A stretch of 35,588 nucleotides of DNA from a virus (IMGVR_UViG_3300010397_000069:1-35588), one strand, 5' to 3'; positions 16,835-22,523 are shown, counted from the first letter of the stretch. The notes: generated by a model from the letters alone, not told the origin. Program-made: numbers and translations.

Positions 16835-17824
16835 ATGACTGACTACATCATCAACATCAGTGCTTCTGCACAAATGATGGTTCGTGACACCGGTGGATGG
16901 GTGGAATTCTGGTTCCACACAGGACCGCAGTCATGGAACAACGATCAGCAGTACTCCTTCGGAGCGAACGGGTCCGGTTCCGGCATCCGCAAGTTCCGAA
17001 TGGTGCGTGGCGGAAACTGGCAATTCGTTGACTCGGTGTACGTCGGCTATGACCAGGATATTTCGTGGACCATCTACGGATCTGGTACAGGCTTCCCGAC
17101 GTCCACGCAAACACAGCATATTCAGCGCTCCACGCCTCCGCAGCCCCCATCGCTGAGGTCGGCAACGCCGATATCTTCAAGTGCGATCAATGTTGTGTTC
17201 TGGGACGGTCCGAACGGTGGATCGCCGATCACAGCACGTCAAATCGGCTGGGGGTTCTCCTCCACAAGCCCAACATCTCTCGCATTTTCTGATGGCGATG
17301 ATCCCATCACGGGTTTGTCTCCAGGACAGAAGGTGTATTTCTGGGCAAGGACTCAGAATGCCATCGGGTGGAGTGGTTGGTCGAATCGTCTCGACGCCAC
17401 GACATGGCAAGTTCCGCCACCGCCCACAGCACCAACGTTCTACAACGTCACACAGAAATCGGTCGGCGTTAGCTTCCCCTTCACGGTACGTACGGGAAAC
17501 GCGCCAAACCTGGAAAAGCAATTCAGGTACGGCAAGGATCCCACAGGTGCTGTGATTCTTGGAACGATCAACGTCGACGAAACAATCGAATATATCTACA
17601 ATCTCGACCCAGGCCAGACGTACTACTTCTGGGGAAGATCGAGAAACTCTGTGGGATGGGGCCCTTGGTCGCCGGCCTACCGACTCGACCTCCTTGCGGG
17701 GGCTCGTGTTCTCGTTGGTGGTACCTGGAAACGTGCCATCCCATACGTGAAGTCCGCAGGAGTATGGAAGGTGGCTGAGCCATGGATCAAGGGCGCGGGG
17801 GTCTGGAACAGAACCACCCAGTGA
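16835..17824 (+). CDS. Minor tail protein with two FN3-like modules
   Basis: The 329-residue product starts at ATG 16835, seven bases after the previous stop. The N-terminal 95 residues form an aromatic, glycine-rich beta domain (WVEFWFHTGPQSWNN). After a proline linker (STPPQPPSLRS) come two fibronectin type III-like modules, at about 97-190 and 193-285; each ends with the typical tract, LSPGQKVYFWARTQNAIGWS and LDPGQTYYFWGRSRNSVGWG. The C-terminus carries a WKRAIPYVKSAGVWKVAEPW pattern with repeated G-x-W, like the short repeats that end many actinophage tail proteins. FN3 modules in phage tails are thought to aid cell-surface contact. It is the last tail gene before the lysis-type membrane proteins. 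Confidence 0.8.
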   Translation: MTDYIINISASAQMMVRDTGGWVEFWFHTGPQSWNNDQQYSFGANGSGSGIRKFRMVRGGNWQFVDSVYVGYDQDISWTIYGSGTGFPTSTQTQHIQRSTPPQPPSLRSATPISSSAINVVFWDGPNGGSPITARQIGWGFSSTSPTSLAFSDGDDPITGLSPGQKVYFWARTQNAIGWSGWSNRLDATTWQVPPPPTAPTFYNVTQKSVGVSFPFTVRTGNAPNLEKQFRYGKDPTGAVILGTINVDETIEYIYNLDPGQTYYFWGRSRNSVGWGPWSPAYRLDLLAGARVLVGGTWKRAIPYVKSAGVWKVAEPWIKGAGVWNRTTQ

Positions 17825-18255
17825 AGCACCCCTCTCGATGGTGGGGGCTTCGACCGTGGAAACGCCATAGTACGGCATTGATGGTAATTGGAATTCTGCA
17901 CATGTTCATGGGATTCCAATACATCGTGACGCCCTCGACCGAGGGACGCGAGCGGGCATTGCTGGTCATCTTGCAATTCGCCCCGATCGATTTCTGGGGC
18001 TGCGTGTTCATATTTGCGGGATTGCTCGCAATCGTTTCGACAAAATGGCCACCCCTGGCTGAAACCTGGGGGTACGTGGTTGTCACAGCGCTCTCAACAG
18101 GCTGGGCAGCAACATATTTGACAGGCATCTGGTTCTTCCACTCTCCCAAGGCGAATTACTCGCAGGTGTTCTTGTGGGGGGTGTTGGGAATCATGTGGAT
18201 GATCTTCGCGGGGTTCCCAAACCCTGAGAAAGAGGTGAGACGTGGACGGCGGTAA
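17821..18255 (+). CDS. Four-helix membrane protein of unknown function
   Basis: The 144-residue product is read from GTG 17821, which overlaps the TGA of the tail gene; an ATG at 17782 in the same frame would overlap that gene by 43 bases and seems less likely. After a basic N-terminus (KHPSRWWGLRPWKR) come four predicted membrane segments: around ALMVIGILHMFMGFQYIV, FWGCVFIFAGLLAIV, YVVVTALSTGWAATYLTG and VFLWGVLGIMWMIFAGF. The end is charged. It opens a run of three membrane-protein genes finishing with a holin, so a role in lysis or membrane modification is plausible, but no family is recognised. Confidence 0.7.
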   Translation: MKHPSRWWGLRPWKRHSTALMVIGILHMFMGFQYIVTPSTEGRERALLVILQFAPIDFWGCVFIFAGLLAIVSTKWPPLAETWGYVVVTALSTGWAATYLTGIWFFHSPKANYSQVFLWGVLGIMWMIFAGFPNPEKEVRRGRR

Positions 18256-18586
18256 CTGGGCCGCGATTATTGTCGCGGTAATCGCGCTCCTTTCGGGCTT
18301 ATATTCGGCCCGAGCTTCGTCGAAAGCGTCTACTGTCAACAGCAAGACTCTGGCCGAAACCGAAGCGTACGAACGCGCTCGAAAAATGGACACGGAAACG
18401 ATCGCAAAGCAAGAGAAGAAAATCAAGGATCTGGAAGAACGAGTTCAGCTCCTTGAGGACCGAGAGAAACAACTGAAAGAAACCAACGAACGACTGGACG
18501 AAGATAACGATCGTCTTCGACGGCGCATGACTCGTCTTGAACGTCTGGAAGAACGACTCAAAGAGATGGGATATTCCATTGACTGA
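18242..18586 (+). CDS. Membrane-anchored coiled-coil protein, possible lysis accessory
   Basis: The 114-residue product starts at GTG 18242, within the end of the preceding gene, after GAAAGAGGTGAG. It has one N-terminal membrane segment (NWAAIIVAVIALLSGLYSA) followed by a long, strongly charged coiled coil from about residue 35 to the end, with heptads such as KIKDLEERVQLLEDREKQLK. This layout, one membrane helix with a long soluble helix, occurs in phage lysis cassettes next to holins, sometimes as an accessory or holin-regulating factor, but no lipobox or spanin signature is present. It overlaps the start of the holin gene by a few bases. Confidence 0.7.
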   Translation: MDGGNWAAIIVAVIALLSGLYSARASSKASTVNSKTLAETEAYERARKMDTETIAKQEKKIKDLEERVQLLEDREKQLKETNERLDEDNDRLRRRMTRLERLEERLKEMGYSID

Positions 18587-18941
18587 CACCGGATTCGTCA
18601 TCCCCCCGAAGTTGTACGACTTCCTGAAGTTCGTGTCCCTCGTCATCCTGCCGGCCGCGGCCGCCCTGGTGATCGCACTGGGCGTTCTGCTGCACTGGAA
18701 CTCGTCCGAAGTCGTCGCCGGTGTCATCACGGCGGTCGACACGTTCATGGGCGTCATTCTCGGGAAGAGCGCGAGCAACTACAAGCAGAACGACCCCAAC
18801 GCCGTCGGAGAGCTCGTGTTCGGTACGGACGAAGAGGGCAACGCCGAAGTGCGTCGGATCGCGGTGAATCAGGAGAATCCGGTCTTCAAGGCCGGCAGCA
18901 AGATGTACCTGAACGTGGTCCGTCAGATCGATCAGAAGTAG
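18579..18941 (+). CDS. Holin, r1t-like family
   Basis: The 120-residue product is read from TTG 18579, which overlaps the previous stop; an upstream in-frame ATG at 18537 would add 14 residues entirely inside the coiled-coil gene. The N-terminal PPKLYDFLKFVSLVILPAAA and the second hydrophobic stretch EVVAGVITAVDTFMGVILG, with the terminal GKSASNY, match the pattern of r1t-type holins: two membrane helices and the conserved VDTFxGVxLG block. Holins form the timed membrane lesions that release endolysin. The C-terminal tail of about 55 residues is longer than in short r1t holins. No endolysin gene is found in this window, so it must lie elsewhere. Confidence 0.8.
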   Translation: MTDTGFVIPPKLYDFLKFVSLVILPAAAALVIALGVLLHWNSSEVVAGVITAVDTFMGVILGKSASNYKQNDPNAVGELVFGTDEEGNAEVRRIAVNQENPVFKAGSKMYLNVVRQIDQK

Positions 18942-18974
18942 TCGCAAGAAATACATGGCGTATAATGAGACCCC
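18942..18974 (+). promoter_or_regulatory. Promoter-like element copy 1 (TCGCA-N13-TATAAT)
   Basis: TCGCAA (18942-18947), 13 bases, TATAAT (18961-18966), then GAGACCCC. It is the first of five near-identical elements. The gene starts at 18990, so the leader would be very short. The usual -35 position (17 bases upstream of TATAAT) is not conserved between copies, whereas TCGCA at 13 bases is. An inverted repeat (18953-18962 with 18984-18993) spans the -10 box and start codon. Confidence 0.75.
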
Positions 18975-18989
18975 TCGAAAGGATACGCC

Positions 18990-19268
18990 ATGTTCAAGAA
19001 GCGTGAAGACCCGATCGAAGCCGCCTACGACGAGCAGCTCTTGCATCTGCTGGAGCTCGCGCGCAAGGAAGAGGGCTACTCCGACGACTACAAGTCGATC
19101 ATCGCTCAGGCGACCAAGCTGAAGGAACTCCGTACCACGGACCGAATCAGCAAGGAAACCTGGGCGACGATCGGTGCGAACCTCGCCGGAATCGCCATCA
19201 TCCTCACGCACGAGCGAACGCACATCATCGCCTCGAAAGCATTCGGCCTCGTGAAGAAGATCCTCTGA
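18990..19268 (+). CDS. Small protein with C-terminal membrane-type segment; conserved phage family of unknown function
   Basis: The 92-residue product follows promoter copy 1 with GAAAGGA before the ATG. The first 60 residues are charged and helical (EAAYDEQLLHLLELARKEEG, then TKLKELRTTDR). The last third, WATIGANLAGIAIILTHER followed by IIASKAFGLVKKIL, is a membrane-type segment with a distinctive NLAGIxxILxHER...SKAFG signature. From memory, the same signature ends small proteins encoded near DUF6353 genes in phages of Firmicutes, so I group it with the module at 19766-25634. The function is unknown. It is followed by a perfect 17-bp hairpin. Confidence 0.75.
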   Translation: MFKKREDPIEAAYDEQLLHLLELARKEEGYSDDYKSIIAQATKLKELRTTDRISKETWATIGANLAGIAIILTHERTHIIASKAFGLVKKIL

Positions 19269-19291
19269 TCAAGCTACACTGAGAGACCTCG

Positions 19292-19353
19292 AACCATACT
19301 ACCTGTACACCTCCCCCGTACAGGTAGTATGGTTTTCGGGGACTTTATTTTTT
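19292..19353 (+). terminator. Long perfect hairpin followed by T-rich tract
   Basis: Bases 19292-19308 and 19318-19334 are exact inverted repeats of 17 bp around a nine-base loop (ACCTCCCCC). Nine bases after the stem comes a T-rich tract (TTTATTTTTTT, 19343-19353). It probably terminates transcription after the 92-residue gene, though the gap between stem and T tract is unusual. Confidence 0.6.
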
Positions 19354-19360
19354 TGGTCGT

Positions 19361-19392
19361 TCGCAAAAATTACAAGGGCTATAATGAGACCC
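19361..19392 (+). promoter_or_regulatory. Promoter-like element copy 2
   Basis: TCGCAA (19361-19366), 13 bases, TATAAT (19380-19385), then GAGACCC. It lies right after the T tract of the long hairpin, so it restarts transcription for the 51-residue gene at 19416. It lacks the inverted repeat to the start codon seen in copies 1 and 3. Confidence 0.75.
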
Positions 19393-19415
19393 GTTAAACT
19401 TTGAAAGGAATCGAA

Positions 19416-19571
19416 ATGACCCTCAAGGAAAAGATCGTTTTCGGTCTGTACGTCGCCACCGCCGTCGCGGTCGTTGCTGAAGCAACGGTCGTGATCGTGA
19501 GTGACGTCAAGCAGAACCGCAAGCTGAAGAAGAACCTGAAAGCCATCGAAGAAGCCGAGAAGCAGAACTGA
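19416..19571 (+). CDS. Small membrane-anchored protein, 51 residues
   Basis: The frame runs from ATG 19416, after GAAAGGAA, to a TGA at 19569-19571. The product has one hydrophobic segment (IVFGLYVATAVAVVAEATVVIV) followed by a lysine- and glutamate-rich helix (KQNRKLKKNLKAIEEAEKQN). This is the layout of a single-pass membrane protein with a short charged cytoplasmic tail. It is a clean one-gene unit: promoter copy 2 upstream, hairpin directly downstream. I recognise no family. Good start context and placement make it very likely to be a real gene in spite of its size. Confidence 0.65.
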   Translation: MTLKEKIVFGLYVATAVAVVAEATVVIVSDVKQNRKLKKNLKAIEEAEKQN

Positions 19572-19578
19572 CCTCAAC

Positions 19579-19613
19579 AAACCAACAAGCCCCGAACTGG
19601 GGCTTTAGGTTTT
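19579..19613 (+). terminator. AAACC/GGTTT hairpin copy 1 (partial terminator?)
   Basis: AAGCCCC (19587-19593) pairs with GGGGCTT (19599-19605) around GAACT, and outer AAACC (19579-19583) can pair with GGTTT (19608-19612), ending in TTTT. Two further copies with different stems but the same flanks lie at 20002 and 22808. It looks like an intrinsic terminator, but a gene with its own ribosome site follows at once, so read-through may occur. Confidence 0.6.
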
Positions 19614-19625
19614 CCAGGAGGAATA

Positions 19626-19718
19626 ATGGATGACGAATTTCTGGCATTTCTGATCTTCGTCGGAGCAGTTTTGTTCATCTTTGGAGGGTTGCCTTTACTG
19701 GCAATTCTCATTTGGTGA
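19626..19718 (+). CDS. Membrane micropeptide, 30 residues
   Basis: The frame runs from ATG 19626, seven bases after a strong AGGAGG (19616-19621 region), to TGA 19716-19718. After an acidic MDDEF the product is almost entirely hydrophobic (LAFLIFVGAVLFIFGG, then LPLLAILIW), one membrane helix with a possible kink at Gly-Gly-Leu-Pro. It lies between hairpin copy 1 and promoter copy 3, so it would be translated from read-through of the hairpin. No family is recognised. The strong ribosome site and hydrophobic bias argue that it is coding. Confidence 0.55.
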   Translation: MDDEFLAFLIFVGAVLFIFGGLPLLAILIW

Positions 19719-19751
19719 TCGCAAAAAACACATGGCTTATAATGAGACCCC
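19719..19751 (+). promoter_or_regulatory. Promoter-like element copy 3
   Basis: TCGCAA (19719-19724) overlaps the last base after the micropeptide stop; 13 bases later is TATAAT (19738-19743), then GAGACCCC. A nine-base inverted repeat (19730-19738 with 19761-19769) joins the spacer to the start codon region, as in copy 1 but with different bases in both arms. Confidence 0.75.
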
Positions 19752-19765
19752 ACTAAGGAGAAGCC

Positions 19766-19993
19766 ATGTTCAACAAGAAGGCCATCCAGATGACCCTCGT
19801 CGACCGTAAGGACGCCGAAGCGGGTTCCGAGACCACCATTGTCAAATCGGTGGATTACGCCAAGATCGCTGAGATCGCAACGGAATCCACCGTGAAGATC
19901 GTGAAGATCGCCGGAGCCGCCTTCGCCGCCAACAAGGTTCTGACGACCGTCTGCGAGATCGCCAAGATCGCTGCACAAGCAAAACTGAAGTAA
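19766..19993 (+). CDS. Small amphipathic/membrane protein of the conserved unknown module
   Basis: The 75-residue product starts at ATG 19766 with AAGGAG upstream. It opens with MFNKKAIQMTLVDRKD, has a polar middle, then VDYAKIAEIATESTVKIVKI and a weakly hydrophobic AGAAFAANKVLTTVCEIAKIAAQAK. From memory, small phage proteins with the same order (NKK..Q..LV, then ..I..IA.E.., then a helix ending CEIA.IA..A) occur close to DUF6353 genes in other phages. It may lie on the membrane surface or cross it once. It is served by promoter copy 3 and followed by hairpin copy 2. The function is unknown. Confidence 0.7.
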   Translation: MFNKKAIQMTLVDRKDAEAGSETTIVKSVDYAKIAEIATESTVKIVKIAGAAFAANKVLTTVCEIAKIAAQAKLK

Positions 19994-20001
19994 TTCTCAA
20001 C

Positions 20002-20033
20002 AAACCAACAACCCCGCAAGGGGTTTAGGTTTT
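20002..20033 (+). terminator. AAACC/GGTTT hairpin copy 2
   Basis: AACCCC (20010-20015) pairs with GGGGTT (20020-20025) around a GCAA tetraloop; outer AAACC (20002-20006) matches GGTTT (20028-20032), followed by one more T. Same architecture as the hairpins at 19579 and 22808, again followed within 20 bases by a ribosome site and a micropeptide frame. Confidence 0.6.
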
Positions 20034-20048
20034 ACGAAAGAAGGAACA

Positions 20049-20138
20049 ATGACCAAAGGCGAATTCTGGCTGTGGTGCCTCATTTGTGGTGGGGCTATTG
20101 CCTTGATGCTCGGTTTTTATTTCGCGGTTGTTGTATGA
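20049..20138 (+). CDS. Membrane micropeptide, 29 residues
   Basis: The frame runs from ATG 20049 after GAAAGAAGGA to TGA 20136-20138. The product starts MTKGEFWLW and is then a single hydrophobic helix (CLICGGAIALMLGFYFAVVV). It holds the same place relative to hairpin copy 2 as the 30-residue micropeptide does to hairpin copy 1. Its stop overlaps the ATG of the next frame (ATGA). No family is recognised. Start context and position repeated across two units support it. Confidence 0.55.
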   Translation: MTKGEFWLWCLICGGAIALMLGFYFAVVV

Positions 20139-20272
20139 TCGACCCCGAAGATTTCATCATCGTTTTGTGTGACGAATGTGGTACCCGTCATGCTCCAATT
20201 CGCGGGTGCCCGGAAAGTGTGGAGCAATGCGAAGAAAATTCACCGCCGCCGAAGTCTTCCTCCTCTTCATAG
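20135..20272 (+). CDS. Small cysteine-containing protein, 45 residues
   Basis: The frame starts at ATG 20135 in an ATGA overlap with the preceding micropeptide. The product begins MIDPEDFIIVLCDECGTRH and contains C-x-x-C and two further cysteines (GCPESVEQC), a pattern that could bind one zinc ion. It ends in a low-complexity proline/serine tail (SPPPKSSSSS). A second frame (20227) overlaps its 3' half. The Cys arrangement is seen; metal binding is inference. No family is recognised. Confidence 0.5.
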   Translation: MIDPEDFIIVLCDECGTRHAPIRGCPESVEQCEENSPPPKSSSSS

Positions 20273-20340
20273 CTTTACCGCTTTTGATGCTCGCCATGAC
20301 CGCATGCGTGTTGGGCATCATCTTCTATTTCTTCGGCTGA
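20227..20340 (+). CDS. Membrane micropeptide overlapping the cysteine protein, 37 residues
   Basis: The frame starts at ATG 20227, eight bases after GGAAAG, inside the previous gene in another frame, and ends at TGA 20338-20340, two bases before promoter copy 4. The product is MRRKFTAAEVFLLFIALP followed by LLMLAMTACVLGIIFYFFG: a basic N-terminus and a membrane helix with a possible lipobox-like LAMTAC near residues 22-27. The 46-base overlap is unusual. If the ALTAC-type signal is real this could be a tiny lipoprotein, but the residue context is only approximate. Confidence 0.5.
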   Translation: MRRKFTAAEVFLLFIALPLLMLAMTACVLGIIFYFFG

Positions 20341-20341
20341 T

Positions 20342-20366
20342 TCGCAAGAATTACATCGCTTATAAT
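20342..20366 (+). promoter_or_regulatory. Promoter-like element copy 4
   Basis: TCGCAA (20342-20347), 13 bases, TATAAT (20361-20366). This copy lacks the GAGACCC that follows the other four and instead is followed by GAAGAGATA and a palindrome at 20376. It lies upstream of the 162-residue membrane-anchored protein, with a longer leader than the other copies. Confidence 0.7.
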
Positions 20367-20375
20367 GAAGAGATA

Positions 20376-20388
20376 GTGAACCGTTCAC
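20376..20388. promoter_or_regulatory. Operator-like palindrome
   Basis: GTGAAC C GTTCAC is a perfect six-base dyad around one base, starting ten bases after the -10 box of promoter copy 4, at or just after the expected transcription start. None of the other four promoter copies has it. Position suggests a repressor site specific to this copy; no binding protein can be named. Confidence 0.4.
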
Positions 20389-20417
20389 ATACTCTTATTT
20401 TTCTGAAAGAAGGAATC

Positions 20418-20906
20418 ATGACTCGCCTCAGCAAGACCGCCCAGAACGTCATCATCGTCAGCATCGCCGTCGCCGTTCTGGCGCTGGGTGTGTCGGTGGT
20501 TCTCATTTTCTCGCCGCGCAACGCGTTCAGCGGTCCGGTCGGGCAGAACGCCACCTCGGCTCAGTACAACCCGCAGAAGGTCGACGGAAGCTTCGCACTG
20601 CCGCTCGTTCCGCTCGACGGTGACTGGTACATGAAGGAGGACAACCTCGCGTTCTCCGCCAAGGTCGAGGGTCCGTCGATCAAGATCGAGCTGGCCACCT
20701 CGGACGGATACAGCGTTACCTACTGGCACGGCACGTTCAAGTCCGCGGAGTCGCCGAACACCATCATAACCTCCGAGAAGACCGAGGGTGAGAACGAGAT
20801 CGTGCTGTCCCAGGACGCGACCAAGGATTTCACGGTCCATCCGGACGGACTCACGTTCAAGTTCTCCGCGATGGGCTTCAGCAAGATCGTGACGCTGAAG
20901 CGATGA
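20418..20906 (+). CDS. Membrane-anchored beta-domain protein, possibly surface exposed
   Basis: The 162-residue product is read from ATG 20418 after GAAAGAAGGA; the frame is open upstream but runs through the micropeptides. After MTRLSKTAQN it has one membrane segment (VIIVSIAVAVLALGVSVVLIF), then a beta-rich domain from about residue 50 to the end. That domain has alternating strands such as NLAFSAKVEGPSIKIELATS and a threonine/lysine-rich end (LTFKFSAMGFSKIVTLKR). The strand pattern and small residues fit an extracytoplasmic domain held to the membrane, such as a superinfection-exclusion or surface protein, but no family is recognised. Confidence 0.65.
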   Translation: MTRLSKTAQNVIIVSIAVAVLALGVSVVLIFSPRNAFSGPVGQNATSAQYNPQKVDGSFALPLVPLDGDWYMKEDNLAFSAKVEGPSIKIELATSDGYSVTYWHGTFKSAESPNTIITSEKTEGENEIVLSQDATKDFTVHPDGLTFKFSAMGFSKIVTLKR

Positions 20907-21094
20907 CCGTACTCGAAGCGATCGTTTGGCTGGTCGGAATCATCACAACCGGCGTCACGATCCGATACACAGTGGGAGCATTCGCCAACGCGAACAAGGT
21001 TCTCGAGGAGATCCGATGGGATTTCCGAAAGATCATCAACACCCTCGAGGAAGAAGGCACCAATGAAAACCAAAATGATTCTGAAGGCCGCTGA
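20903..21094 (+). CDS. Small membrane protein, 63 residues
   Basis: The frame starts at ATG 20903 overlapping the previous stop (ATGA) and ends inside the next gene (32-base overlap). The product has an N-terminal membrane helix (LEAIVWLVGIITTGVTIRYTV) and a charged helix ANKVLEEIRWDFRKIINTLE, ending in an acidic, asparagine-rich tail. It is coupled both to the gene before and to the DUF6353-like gene after it. No family is recognised. Confidence 0.6.
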   Translation: MTVLEAIVWLVGIITTGVTIRYTVGAFANANKVLEEIRWDFRKIINTLEEEGTNENQNDSEGR

Positions 21095-21827
21095 GAAATT
21101 CGTCGTCGACAACTCGCCGGGAATCCTCACGGGTCTCGGTGTGGCCGGCGCGGTGACGACAGCGGTACTGACCGGCAAGGCAAGCTGGAACTCGGCTCTG
21201 GAGGTCCGTGATCTCCGAGAAGTTTCCGTCGGAGACGAAAAAGGAGAGCCGACTTCCAAGCAGAAGTTCGAGCTCGTCTGGAAGAACTTCATCCCGCCGG
21301 CGGCAGTCGGTATCGTCACGGTCACGGCCATCATCGCCGGAAACCAGATCGGTGCTCGGCGAACCGCGGCTATCGCGGCAGCATTCAAGCTGTCGGAGCA
21401 GCTGAACGAGGACTACAAGAAGAAGGTTCTGGAAACGCTCGGATTCCAGAAGGAAGAGAAGATGCGTTCCGAGCTCGCCGCAGAGAAGATCGAGAAGAAC
21501 CCGCCCGACAAGAGTATGCTCATCATTTCGGGTTCGGACGTGTTGTTCTACGACGAACTGACGGGCCGATATTTCCACAACACGATGGAGAAGGTCCAGC
21601 AGGCCGTCAACGAAATCAATCACCAGGTCAACAACTACTTCCACGCGTCGTTGTCCGACTTCTATTGGAAGATCGGTTTGACGCCGACCTCCATCTCGGA
21701 CGAAATCGGCTGGAACAGCGACGAGCTGCTGGACGTGCAGTACAGCCCCGTCATGTACGAAGGCAAGCCGGCGATCATGATCGGCTACAACAACGAGCCC
21801 ATCCGGGGCTTCGACCGACTCCAGTAA
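21063..21827 (+). CDS. DUF6353-type phage protein, membrane-associated
   Basis: The 254-residue product starts at ATG 21063 with GAGGAAG just upstream. It opens with an alpha segment and a membrane stretch (PGILTGLGVAGAVTTAVLTG), a polar loop, a second membrane stretch (IPPAAVGIVTVTAIIAGNQI), then RRTAAIAAAFKLSEQLNEDY and a globular C-terminal part with YDELTGRYFHNTMEKVQQA and SLSDFYWKIGLTPTSISDEIGW. This succession matches what I recall of DUF6353, an uncharacterised family common in phages of Firmicutes. The C-terminal half suggests a soluble domain on one face of the membrane. The product at 23528 appears to be a second, more divergent member. The function is unknown. Confidence 0.8.
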   Translation: MKTKMILKAAEKFVVDNSPGILTGLGVAGAVTTAVLTGKASWNSALEVRDLREVSVGDEKGEPTSKQKFELVWKNFIPPAAVGIVTVTAIIAGNQIGARRTAAIAAAFKLSEQLNEDYKKKVLETLGFQKEEKMRSELAAEKIEKNPPDKSMLIISGSDVLFYDELTGRYFHNTMEKVQQAVNEINHQVNNYFHASLSDFYWKIGLTPTSISDEIGWNSDELLDVQYSPVMYEGKPAIMIGYNNEPIRGFDRLQ

Positions 21828-21836
21828 GGGAGCACG

Positions 21837-22364
21837 ATGTTCAGCAAGACCATCAAGTACACGGACTTCAACGGGAAGACCCAGGAGAAGGTCTTCTGGT
21901 TCCACCTGTCCAACGCCAAGCTGGCCGTCCTCGCGTCCGACAAGGGCCTGCAGATCTGGGCCGAGGAAATGGCCATCCTCCAGGACGGTCGGATGATCCT
22001 CGAGAAGCTGCGCGAGCTCATCAAGATGTCCTGCGGTATCCGGTCGGAGGACGGCCAGCGCTTCATCCAGACGGAGGCGGCGCAGAGCGAACTGCTGGAC
22101 TCGCCGGCGTTCGACGAGCTCCTGTTCGAGCTCTTCGTGGGCGACAACGCGTCCAAGTTCTTCACGGCGCTCGTCCCGGAGGACCAGCAGAAGCAGATCC
22201 AGGCGCTCGCGATCAAGCAGGGCGTCTCGCCGGAGCAGCTGGCGCAGAACGAAGAGGAGCCGGCCTGGGTTCGGGAAAAGCGGGATCCGACCCCGGCCGA
22301 ACTGCAGTCCATGAGCAAGGAGCAACTCAGCGCGGCGTTCCTCGCACGAGCCCGCAACCAGTAG
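21837..22364 (+). CDS. Conserved phage protein of unknown function (YTDFNG family)
   Basis: The 175-residue product starts at ATG 21837 after AAGGGAG. The N-terminus MFSKTIKYTDFNGKTQEKVF and the following WFHLSNAKLAVLA, then MILEKLRELIKMSCGIRSED with FDELLFELFVGDNASKFFTA, recall a family of phage proteins beginning YTDYNG...F.F.L..AE that sits beside DUF6353 genes in phages of Firmicutes. The overall layout, a beta start then helices and a flexible acidic end, also resembles tail or capsid assembly chaperones, but that is only a guess. Codons are strongly C/G-ending, similar to the capsid gene, suggesting an abundant protein. Confidence 0.75.
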   Translation: MFSKTIKYTDFNGKTQEKVFWFHLSNAKLAVLASDKGLQIWAEEMAILQDGRMILEKLRELIKMSCGIRSEDGQRFIQTEAAQSELLDSPAFDELLFELFVGDNASKFFTALVPEDQQKQIQALAIKQGVSPEQLAQNEEEPAWVREKRDPTPAELQSMSKEQLSAAFLARARNQ

Positions 22365-22373
22365 CTCCTTGGT

Positions 22374-22493
22374 GAGTGATGGGGTGTCCGCGAAGGCGCT
22401 CGGCCGTACATGCGGCGCGGCAGGGGTCTCCGCCTTATTCCAGACGCCAACCTATAAACGACAGCTGGTGTACAAAAAATGTGCCCATCACTC
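22374..22493 (+). ncRNA. Candidate structured RNA or leader in an intergenic gap
   Basis: The 179-base gap after 22364 has ten-base inverted ends, 22374-22383 (GAGTGATGGG) and 22484-22493 (CCCATCACTC). Inside are AAGGCG/CGCCTT (22393-22398 with 22431-22436, enclosing GCCG/CGGC) and ACGCCA/TGGTGT (22444-22449 with 22466-22471, one G-T pair). Together they could fold as a closing stem with two arms. It fits no tRNA pattern and no long frame starts in it. The 3' end overlaps promoter copy 5, so it could instead be a DNA-level element. Confidence 0.3.
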
Positions 22494-22523
22494 GCATAAA
22501 TTACAGGGGTTATAATGAGACCC
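22492..22523 (+). promoter_or_regulatory. Promoter-like element copy 5
   Basis: TCGCAT (22492-22497), 13 bases, TATAAT (22511-22516), then GAGACCC. GGGGT before and ACCCC after the -10 box form a short dyad (22506-22510 with 22519-22524 region). It precedes the 85-residue gene at 22544 after a one-nucleotide-variant TCGCA box, and follows the possible structured RNA. Confidence 0.72.

Noticed and set aside
18942-22523. The repeated element read as a CRISPR array
   Set aside because: Copies are 360-2150 bases apart, contain a -10 box, and lie upstream of genes; there are no regular spacers.
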